From the NCBI GenBank assembly GCA_045649645.1, contig JAZRQH010000093.1, forward strand, positions 1 to 5,230: a DNA stretch of 5,230 bases, read 5' to 3'. Under the pieces are notes generated by a model. It had not been told where the DNA came from, made no database searches, and saw nothing but the letters and a program-made list of their open reading frames with translations. Below are positions 1-4,869 of the stretch, in pieces (the stretch's first letter is position 1; the number at the start of each line of letters is the position of its first letter). The stretch comes from RGIG7300 sp045649645. Lineage in GTDB: Bacteria; Bacillota; Clostridia; Oscillospirales; CAG-272. A program made the translations under genes and the position numbers.

Positions 1-123
1 GGAAACAAGCTCGGGGAGTGTAGAAAAGCACTCCGGATCTATGAGTATCGAACCCAGCACCGATTGCTCGGCTTCAAGGGAAAAGGGCAGGCGTCTGCCC
101 AGTTCGTCTGTAAGTTCAGGCAT
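1..123 (-). CDS. dnaB: Replicative DNA helicase DnaB (DnaC in Bacillus), N-terminal fragment
   Basis: The first 41 codons of a gene that continues past the left window edge. The start is the ATG at 123-121, preceded by AAAGGA with about 9 bases of spacing. The fragment begins MPELTDELGRRLPFSLEAEQ and goes on with SVLGSILIDPECF. The pattern leading into 'EAEQSVLGSIL' is the hallmark start of the DnaB N-terminal domain, which forms the helicase ring collar and contacts DnaG primase. The family is a hexameric, ATP-driven 5'-3' helicase at the replication fork. The RecA-like motor domain lies outside the window and cannot be checked. Position just after rplI matches the yybT-rplI-dnaC order of Firmicutes, which supports the call independently. 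Co-transcription with rplI is likely, but a 96-base gap with repeats and stem-loops lies between them. Confidence 0.93.
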   Translation of the reverse strand, partial: MPELTDELGRRLPFSLEAEQSVLGSILIDPECFSTLPELVS

Positions 124-142
124 AATTAAAGTTCCTTTAATT
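124..142 (-). promoter_or_regulatory. dnaB ribosome-binding site inside a small hairpin
   Basis: On the minus strand the bases before the dnaB ATG read AATTAAAG-GAA-CTTTAATT. This is a perfect 8-bp inverted repeat with a 3-base loop that contains the Shine-Dalgarno AAAGGA. The same AATTAAAGG can instead pair over 9 bases with CCTTTAATT further upstream (plus coordinates 172-180). Either fold would hide the ribosome-binding site. The sequence is visible; a regulatory effect is inference, and these AT-rich stems are only moderately stable. Confidence 0.5.
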
Positions 143-143
143 G

Positions 144-175
144 AATTCGTAATTCGTAATTCGTAATGCGTAATT
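144..175. repeat. Tandem 7-base repeat AATTCGT, four copies
   Basis: Copies start at 144, 151, 158 and 165, the last with one change (AATGCGT), followed by a partial copy AATT. The array is framed exactly by a 9-bp inverted repeat: CCTTTAATT at 134-142 and AATTAAAGG at 172-180. It lies in the gap between rplI and dnaB and encodes nothing. It is far too short and too regular to be a CRISPR array. It looks like a small intergenic repeat that may have inserted here and may occur elsewhere in the genome; the second part is inference. Confidence 0.8.
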
Positions 176-210
176 AAAGGTGGATTTCTGCGAGGCAGAA
201 ATCTCCTTAA
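174..210 (-). other. Stem-loop between rplI and dnaB
   Basis: Nine perfect base pairs join GATTTCTGC (183-191) to GCAGAAATC (195-203) across a 3-base loop. Outside them TTAAAGG (174-180) can pair imperfectly with CCTTAA (205-210), extending the hairpin with small bulges. On the transcribed minus strand no U-tract follows (the next bases are CCACCTTTAATT), so it does not look like an intrinsic terminator. It starts 10 bases past the rplI stop codon. Likely roles are protecting the rplI 3' end, RNA processing, or lowering dnaB expression relative to rplI; none is shown by the sequence. Confidence 0.6.
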
Positions 211-219
211 TAATTATTA

Positions 220-660
220 TCATTCGCAAACAAGGATGCTTACCTTGCCAACGATACCGTTGTAGAGCTTAACGTCTGCGGTATAGCTGCCGTAAGCCTT
301 GATAGCATCCATCTGGATCTTACGCTTGTCGATCTCGATGCCGTGCTGCTTCTTCAGCTCCTCTGCAATGTCCTTTGTTGTAACAGAGCCGTAGAGTCTG
401 CCGTCACCGCCCGACTGGCACTTGATCTTGACCTGTACCGAGGTAAGCTTTTCTGCAGTTGCCTTAGCAGCATTGGTCTCAACCTCGATCTTATGCTTCT
501 CGGATGCTTCCTTGTTCTTTATCTCGTTCATAGCCTTAGCGTCTGCCTCGATAGCCAGACCCTTGGGGAAAAGGAAATTGCGGGCATATCCGTCGGACAC
601 GTTGATTATCTGACCCGCCTTTCCCTGTGCTTTTACGTCCTTAGTAAGTATAACCTTCAT
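220..660 (-). CDS. rplI: Large ribosomal subunit protein bL9
   Basis: A 146-residue protein, close to the usual 147-150 of the family. It binds 23S rRNA near the base of the L1 stalk and helps keep the reading frame. The N-terminal rRNA-binding domain carries the family signature at residues 13-39: G13, G16, V21, then DGYARNFLFPKGLA with an A-rich tail. A lysine- and alanine-rich segment (about 40-73) fits the long connecting helix. The C-terminal domain has the typical SGGDGRLYGSVT stretch at 83-94. The ATG at 660 is supported by GAGGAG (669-674) at 8 bases. That site lies within the last codons of gdpP, and only 2 bases separate the genes, so rplI translation is probably coupled to gdpP. 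No separate promoter is evident. No key part is missing. Confidence 0.98.
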   Translation of the reverse strand: MKVILTKDVKAQGKAGQIINVSDGYARNFLFPKGLAIEADAKAMNEIKNKEASEKHKIEVETNAAKATAEKLTSVQVKIKCQSGGDGRLYGSVTTKDIAEELKKQHGIEIDKRKIQMDAIKAYGSYTADVKLYNGIVGKVSILVCE

Positions 661-662
661 TT

Positions 663-2693
663 TTATTTCTCCTCTTTGTTTTCACTCATATATTCGTCGA
701 TTGCTTTTTTAAGCTTTGTCAATGCATCCTGAAGGGTAATGCCCGTAAGACGGGTAGCCGCTGAATCAAAGTGGCCGCCGCCTCCCAGCTTTTCGACGAT
801 AAGCTGGACATTTATTCTGCCGTTGCTTCGTGCAGAGATGTGTACCGTATCCTGTGTATGGCAAACCACAAATGATGCCTCAACGCCGATTACGTTCAGC
901 AGCTTGTCCGCCGCCTTTGCCGCCGCTACCCTGCCAATCGCTTCGCTTGCTGCAGCACCGCTGTTCTGAGCAATGGCGATGGATGAGCGGTATATGACTA
1001 CATTGCTTTCATAGTCTGCCTCGCTTGTAAGCGAATTGAGCTCGGTATAGAAAAGCTCGCCTGCGGATGAGGGGTTTGCTCCCTCGTTACGCAGATAGAG
1101 CGCCGCGCCGAAGGTACGGGCTCCGGTGTTACGGGAGAACTGCTTGGTGTCAAGCATAATACCTGCAAGCAATATGTCTGCTATATCCTTGGTAAGTAAC
1201 CCGGGAGCAAGCACGTGCTCCAGCATTTCAGCCACCATCTCGGAGGTGGAGGATGCGGCAGGCTCGATATACGTTATCTTAGGCTCATAACCAAACTGAG
1301 CCGCCTTGCGGTGATGGTCGATGATGCAAAGGTTCTTTGCCGCGTCCGCAAGTCCGGGGGACTCGAACTGGGTGGGGTTGTTTACGTCCACTATGACCAT
1401 AAGGGTGTTTTCCTTCAAAAGTCCCTTGGCTGTGGGAACGTCTACAAAGACCTCGCTGTTCGCATAGCCCGAAAGCTTGGCGAAGCACTTTCTGAAATCG
1501 CTTGACGTAAAGTTGGTAATGATATTAAAGGGTGTTCCGCAATATTCTGCCAGTCTTGCAATACCCACCGAAGCGCCGATAGCGTCGTAGTCGGGATAAG
1601 CGTGCGCCATGATGAGCACGTTTTCCGCCTGTGCCATCTGGTGGCTCAATTCCTCTGCCACAACTCTTGCTCTTACCTTGCTTCTGCGGTTTGCGGTCTG
1701 CACCTTTCCGCCGTAGAACTCGGTTCCGTCAGCCGTCTTGAGTACCACCTGGTCACCGCCGCGCTGGAGTGCGGTATCAAGGGCGCTGCGGGAATTTCTT
1801 TCCTTGTCGGCAAGGTCGCCGTCAAGGGTGGAGATACCTATGGACAGGGTAACGGGCAGGTTGCTTGCACCTACACGCACGTCTCTTATCTTGTCCAGGA
1901 TGTCGAACTTTGTAGCAACGAACTGTGCCAGATGCCGTGCCTGGAAAACAAGGATAAACTTGTCTCTTTCGTACTCACGGAAGATACCGTCTATAGAGTC
2001 AGCCCAGGAGCGAAGTATCTCCTCAACGCGGGCAGAAGCCGAGCGGTAGCTCTCCTGAGCGTACTGCATAAGGTCTTCCAGGTTATCTATAACGATAAAC
2101 GCGATGAGCGGATTTTCATCCTCGATCTTTTTGTTGGCTACAACCAGCTCGGTACAGTCGTTCCAAGCGGTCAGCACCATATTCTCTCCGTCAAAGGGAA
2201 GGTTATACGCCTTTACGTTATAGTACGCGCCAAACGCCTCTACCGTCATACCCTTTGGGCTTTCGTTGGCTAAGAGCTGTTCCTTTGCCGTGGGGCAGAA
2301 GTCCGCAAAGCTCTTACCGTAGAGATGACCTCTTACCGACGCCTTGTCCGCAAAGCTCTGGTTATACCAGATAATCTTGTTCTGAGCATTTACGAGAGCA
2401 ACGGGCATATACAGCTCGGATAAGAAATTCAGGGTAAGATTGCATTCAAGGTCGGATGCGCTGTCATCCACTGCGTGGAAGCGCTGAACTCTTCTTCCGA
2501 TAAGGAAATATGCCACGATGCCAACAGTACAGATGACGAGATAAACTACCACCGTTACCGCCCCTAACTTGGCGGGATGTGTATCGGTAAGCAGTGTCAG
2601 TGCAGTGAATATTGCCATACAAATAACGGCAAGCAGCGAGACCGCTACCAGAGGTGCTATATATGATTTTGGGTTTCTGTTATGTTTTCCCAT
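663..2693 (-). CDS. gdpP: Membrane-bound c-di-AMP phosphodiesterase, GdpP/YybT type (PAS, degenerate GGDEF, DHH-DHHA1)
   Basis: A 676-residue protein, near the roughly 660 of Bacillus GdpP. This family hydrolyses cyclic di-AMP to pApA and so tunes potassium, osmotic and cell-wall balance. Domain order matches: two transmembrane helices (about 13-35 and 43-66), a PAS-like sensor domain (about 85-185), a degenerate GGDEF domain (about 195-325) with YERDKF where an active cyclase would have GGDEF and with TLSIGIS further on, then the DHH domain (about 355-520) and DHHA1 (about 560-665). Expected manganese ligands are present: HAYPDYDA (H364, D368, D370), D436 in VDVNN, DHHR at 459-462 and D515 in GIMLDTKQF. 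The DHHA1 motif GGGGHFDSAA is at 637-646. The ATG at 2693 has AAGGAAG just upstream. The gene heads the rplI-dnaB operon from its own promoter. The function call is by family; all catalytic residues look intact. Confidence 0.96.
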   Translation of the reverse strand: MGKHNRNPKSYIAPLVAVSLLAVICMAIFTALTLLTDTHPAKLGAVTVVVYLVICTVGIVAYFLIGRRVQRFHAVDDSASDLECNLTLNFLSELYMPVALVNAQNKIIWYNQSFADKASVRGHLYGKSFADFCPTAKEQLLANESPKGMTVEAFGAYYNVKAYNLPFDGENMVLTAWNDCTELVVANKKIEDENPLIAFIVIDNLEDLMQYAQESYRSASARVEEILRSWADSIDGIFREYERDKFILVFQARHLAQFVATKFDILDKIRDVRVGASNLPVTLSIGISTLDGDLADKERNSRSALDTALQRGGDQVVLKTADGTEFYGGKVQTANRRSKVRARVVAEELSHQMAQAENVLIMAHAYPDYDAIGASVGIARLAEYCGTPFNIITNFTSSDFRKCFAKLSGYANSEVFVDVPTAKGLLKENTLMVIVDVNNPTQFESPGLADAAKNLCIIDHHRKAAQFGYEPKITYIEPAASSTSEMVAEMLEHVLAPGLLTKDIADILLAGIMLDTKQFSRNTGARTFGAALYLRNEGANPSSAGELFYTELNSLTSEADYESNVVIYRSSIAIAQNSGAAASEAIGRVAAAKAADKLLNVIGVEASFVVCHTQDTVHISARSNGRINVQLIVEKLGGGGHFDSAATRLTGITLQDALTKLKKAIDEYMSENKEEK

Positions 2694-2728
2694 ACAGTCA
2701 CTTCCTTAGAGATAATTATACAGCATCC

Positions 2729-2757
2729 ATTATAGCACAAAAAAATAATTTTGTAAA
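2729..2757 (-). promoter_or_regulatory. Sigma-A promoter of gdpP-rplI-dnaB
   Basis: On the minus strand the -35 box is TTTACA (2757-2752) and the -10 box is TATAAT (2734-2729), 17 bp apart, with TGC directly before the -10 (an extended -10). Transcription should start near 2722, giving a leader of about 28 bases. A second TATAAT lies closer to the gene (2720-2715) but lacks a good -35 box. No other clear promoter was seen for rplI or dnaB. Confidence 0.8.
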
Positions 2758-2772
2758 CCTTAATTTTACATA

Positions 2773-2801
2773 TTGTGTAATTCTATAAATAAGTGTATAA
2801 T
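2773..2801 (+). promoter_or_regulatory. Probable promoter of the GH123-like gene
   Basis: A perfect -10 box TATAAT (2796-2801) stands 17 bp after a weak -35 box TTGTGT (2773-2778, three of six consensus bases). Transcription would start near 2808, 23 bases before the start codon. The weak -35 suggests either low basal expression or a need for an activator. A better -35 hexamer TTTACA (2765-2770) is at the wrong distance (25 bp). Confidence 0.5.
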
Positions 2802-2830
2802 ATAGGTAACACGATTGTGAGGTATGCGAT

Positions 2831-4561
2831 ATGAATTTCAGATACGGAATAAAACCTGAGACGTTCAAATTGGTGGACGGGCTCTATCACGGATGCAATC
2901 CCAAGATGATCGACGAATACGACAGGACCATAGCTCTTTCCTGTGCCCGAAACGACACGGCGGCTTTTCAGATAATACTTTCTCTTGACGAGGGCTTTAC
3001 TCTTAACGTGGGCAACGCTCCCTACTTTGCCCAAAAGAGAAAAAAGACGCTCAGAGTGGCAACAAAGAGCGAGCTTTTCACTAAGCTTTATATCGAGAGC
3101 CTTATCCCCGACGACGACAGACTGCACAAGGCGGATATTCTTGAAAACAGCCCCGTAAAGGAGTACGAGGGCGGCAAGGTCGCAGCTATCTATGCCGAGG
3201 TCTCTGCAGACAGCTTTGCCGAGGCGGGAAAGTATGATATAGGTCTTGAGTTCTATCTTTCGGATATGTTTTCTGCCGAAGAAAAGATAGGCGAGACCAC
3301 GGTAACCCTTGAGGTATACGATTATATGCTTCCCAACCCCGGCGAGAGAGAATTTTTCCTTGATCTTTGGCAGCATAACTGCAATCTGGCAAGAAAATAT
3401 AACGTTGAGCCTTGGAGCGACGAGCATTTTGAGATAATGGACAACTATCTCTACTCCATGTCCGAGCTTGGTCAGAAGACGGTTACCCTTATTATGTCGG
3501 ACACTCCCTGGAGCGGTCAGTGGTGTCATCTCGAACAGCGTAACGAGGCCAATCTTTACGAGTATTCTATTGCGAAGATATATAAGGAAAACGGATCCTT
3601 TACATACGATTTCTCGGATGCTCAGAGATATATCGACCTCTGCGCCGAGTATAATATCGACGGTGAAATATCCCTTTATGGACTTGTAAACATCTGGTGC
3701 GATTACTGGGGCGGTTTTGATTCCATCACCCCCGACCATCCCGACGGTCTCAAGCTGAGATACTTTGATATAGACGAGGGTGTTTATAAGTATATTACCG
3801 ACGGCAAGGACGTTGACGCTTATATCAAGGCGGTGCACGACTACTTTGTGGAAACAGAGCAGATGGACCGCGTGCGTATAGTAGCGGACGAGCCCCACGA
3901 CACCGAAGCATACCGCCGTATAACAGAGCATATCAAGGAGATAGCTCCCAAATTTGTATTCAAGGCGGCTATCAACCACAGCGAGTTTATTCCCGAATTC
4001 CGTGATACCGTTGTGGACTACGTTCCTTCACTTCTCTCCCTTTCCACCGAGTTTGACAAGATACTCGAGTACAAGGCAACTATGCCGGACAGCCGATTCA
4101 CATGGTACGTTTGTAACAATCCCCCCCATCCCAACGTAATGGTCAAAAACGATCTCTGCGAGGGACTTTTCCTGGGTGTGCTTACCTCGTATTTTGAGAT
4201 GAGCGGCTTCCTGCGTTGGAACTATACCGTATGGACGGATCACCCCACCGAGGATATCAGATACTTCAACTGGCCTGCGGGCGACCTGTGCTTTGTTTAT
4301 CCCGGCAAGGACACAAGACCCCTGTTGTCTCTTCGTTACAAGATCCTTAAGCGTGCCTGCGACCTCTGTGTGCTTCTCAACGAATACAAAAAGAAGCTTG
4401 GTGCAGATGCCGTAAAGGAGTTTTACGATAAGGTCATCTTCACCAAGGATCCCAGAGAGTTCTTTGTTGACCAGAAGATCATCGACCGTGACAAGCTCTG
4501 CTCGGTAGAGTATGCGGATTATGACTATATCCGTAGGACGATTCTCGAAAAATTATCTTAA
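2831..4561 (+). CDS. GH123/DUF4091-type glycoside hydrolase, probably cytoplasmic
   Basis: A 576-residue protein. The start ATG follows GTGAGGT (2817-2823) by 7 bases. Residues about 1-165 look like the beta-rich N-terminal domain of these enzymes. The catalytic barrel follows with family-typical stretches: FFLDLWQHNCNLARKY (175-190), WSDEHF (195-200), the Asp-Glu pair D353-E354 in VADEPHD, FLRWNYTVW (460-468) and WPAGDLCFVYPG (481-492). GH123 founding members are exo-beta-N-acetylgalactosaminidases that use substrate-assisted catalysis, with the Asp holding the acetamido group and the Glu as acid. The pair here sits where that pair is expected, but the true substrate cannot be read from sequence and the wider DUF4091 group is largely uncharacterised. 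No signal peptide or membrane segment is seen, so it probably acts on imported sugars. It stands alone, divergent from gdpP, with no transporter or other sugar gene in view. Confidence 0.85.
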   Translation: MNFRYGIKPETFKLVDGLYHGCNPKMIDEYDRTIALSCARNDTAAFQIILSLDEGFTLNVGNAPYFAQKRKKTLRVATKSELFTKLYIESLIPDDDRLHKADILENSPVKEYEGGKVAAIYAEVSADSFAEAGKYDIGLEFYLSDMFSAEEKIGETTVTLEVYDYMLPNPGEREFFLDLWQHNCNLARKYNVEPWSDEHFEIMDNYLYSMSELGQKTVTLIMSDTPWSGQWCHLEQRNEANLYEYSIAKIYKENGSFTYDFSDAQRYIDLCAEYNIDGEISLYGLVNIWCDYWGGFDSITPDHPDGLKLRYFDIDEGVYKYITDGKDVDAYIKAVHDYFVETEQMDRVRIVADEPHDTEAYRRITEHIKEIAPKFVFKAAINHSEFIPEFRDTVVDYVPSLLSLSTEFDKILEYKATMPDSRFTWYVCNNPPHPNVMVKNDLCEGLFLGVLTSYFEMSGFLRWNYTVWTDHPTEDIRYFNWPAGDLCFVYPGKDTRPLLSLRYKILKRACDLCVLLNEYKKKLGADAVKEFYDKVIFTKDPREFFVDQKIIDRDKLCSVEYADYDYIRRTILEKLS

Positions 4562-4569
4562 AAAAGTTA

Positions 4570-4598
4570 TTGACAAATGAAAGGTGCTGTGCTATAAT
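4570..4598 (+). promoter_or_regulatory. Perfect consensus promoter of the tRNA gene
   Basis: TTGACA (4570-4575), a 17-bp spacer and TATAAT (4593-4598), with TGC directly before the -10 box. Every consensus position matches, as expected for a strongly expressed stable RNA. The -35 box begins only 8 bases after the stop codon of the upstream hydrolase gene. Transcription should start near 4605, about 25 bases before the mature tRNA 5' end, leaving a leader for RNase P to remove. Confidence 0.93.
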
Positions 4599-4623
4599 GC
4601 TTTGTACGCGAAATAGCACAGCA
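4585..4623. promoter_or_regulatory. 11-bp inverted repeat centred on the tRNA transcription start
   Basis: TGCTGTGCTAT (4585-4595) and ATAGCACAGCA (4613-4623) are perfect reverse complements separated by 17 bases. The left arm covers the end of the promoter spacer and the first half of the -10 box; the right arm lies in the tRNA leader. The centre, 4604, coincides with the expected start site. Because the left arm is upstream of that start, transcripts from this promoter cannot fold it. It could be a DNA operator, or an RNA hairpin formed only in transcripts reading through from the hydrolase gene. Confidence 0.6.
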
Positions 4624-4629
4624 TATTTC

Positions 4630-4706
4630 GGGCCATTAGCTCAGTTGGTTAGAGCACCCGGCTCATAACCGGTAGGTCCAAGGTTCGAGTCCTTGATGGC
4701 CCACCA
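4630..4706 (+). tRNA. tRNA with CAU anticodon (tRNA-Ile2 lysidine type likely; elongator tRNA-Met possible)
   Basis: A complete 77-base cloverleaf. Acceptor stem GGGCCAT (4630-4636) pairs perfectly with ATGGCCC (4696-4702); the discriminator is A and CCA is encoded (4704-4706). The D stem is GCTC/GAGC, the anticodon loop CTCATAA (4662-4668) has CAT at 4664-4666, and the T arm is CAAGG-TTCGAGT-CCTTG. The G1-C72 pair rules out a typical bacterial initiator, which has a mismatch there. The pairs C4-G69 and C5-G68 are those known to guide TilS in E. coli tRNA-Ile2, which changes C34 to lysidine so that it reads AUA; elongator tRNA-Met lacks them there. Automatic tools would label it tRNA-Met. One oddity is a C-U mismatch at pair 27-43 (4657/4673). 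The tRNA call is certain; the amino acid is an inference. Confidence 0.96.
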
Positions 4707-4720
4707 TACAAAACTTAAAC

Positions 4721-4755
4721 AAAGTCCCCAAGAAGTCTTCTATCTTGGGGGCTTT
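4721..4755 (+). terminator. Stem-loop downstream of the tRNA, probable terminator
   Basis: A 13-bp stem joins AAAGTCCCCAAGA (4721-4733) to TCTTGGGGGCTTT (4743-4755), with one T-G wobble and a 9-base loop. It begins 15 bases after the encoded CCA. The stem is strong, but the T-tract is only the closing CTTT followed by GCCATTT, so termination may be partial. Position fits the end of the tRNA transcript. Confidence 0.65.
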
Positions 4756-4794
4756 GCCATTTCCAAATATTTAGCTAATTAAGTCAATATGTCA

Positions 4795-4829
4795 AAACAA
4801 CGGTATCATTTAAGGTGATACCGTTGTTT
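4795..4829 (-). terminator. Symmetric 14-bp stem-loop, possible bidirectional terminator
   Basis: AAACAACGGTATCA (4795-4808) pairs perfectly with TGATACCGTTGTTT (4816-4829) around a 7-base loop. Read on the minus strand the stem ends in GTTGTTTTGAC; on the plus strand it ends in GTTGTTTCTG. The T-run is slightly better for minus-strand transcription, so it could end the transcript of the partial gene at 4861-5230. The T-tracts are short, so this is a moderate call. Confidence 0.55.
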
Positions 4830-4831
4830 CT

Positions 4832-4869
4832 GCCCTACGGGATTTTGTCCTGTAGGGCTTTTATTTTTT
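4832..4869 (+). terminator. Strong intrinsic terminator, plus strand
   Basis: GCCCTACGGGA (4832-4842) pairs with TCCTGTAGGGC (4848-4858) with one G-T wobble and a 5-base loop, followed by TTTTATTTTTT (4859-4869). This is a textbook Rho-independent terminator for rightward transcription. The T-tract coincides with the last codons (Lys-Lys-stop) of the leftward gene that ends at 4861, so it also shields that gene from tRNA read-through. Confidence 0.85.

Noticed and set aside
144..175. Heptamer repeats considered as a CRISPR array or replication origin iterons
   Set aside because: Units are 7 bases with no spacers, so not CRISPR. There is no DnaA-box pattern, and iterons are normally longer, so an origin is unsupported.
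183..203. Intrinsic terminator after rplI
   Set aside because: The stem is perfect, but no run of T follows on the minus strand, and dnaB has no promoter of its own that I can see.
253..263. GATACCGTTGT in rplI repeated in the hairpin at 4817-4827
   Set aside because: An 11-base match inside a conserved coding region is best explained by chance, and nothing around either copy is shared.
343..732. Plus-strand open frames opposite rplI and the gdpP 3' end
   Set aside because: Both strands cannot plausibly code here; rplI and gdpP are certain, and the frames are leucine- and cysteine-rich shadows.
1602..2273. A 223-codon plus-strand open frame opposite gdpP
   Set aside because: It is antisense to a gene with intact family motifs across this whole stretch, has no good ribosome-binding site and shows no recognisable domain.
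2783..3979. A 398-codon minus-strand open frame opposite the GH123-like gene
   Set aside because: It mirrors a plus-strand gene with clear family motifs, promoter and ribosome-binding site. Its length is explained by the low frequency of stop codons opposite this codon usage.
4630..4706. Initiator tRNA-fMet
   Set aside because: Position 1-72 is a G-C pair and the anticodon stem lacks the three G-C pairs in the initiator arrangement.
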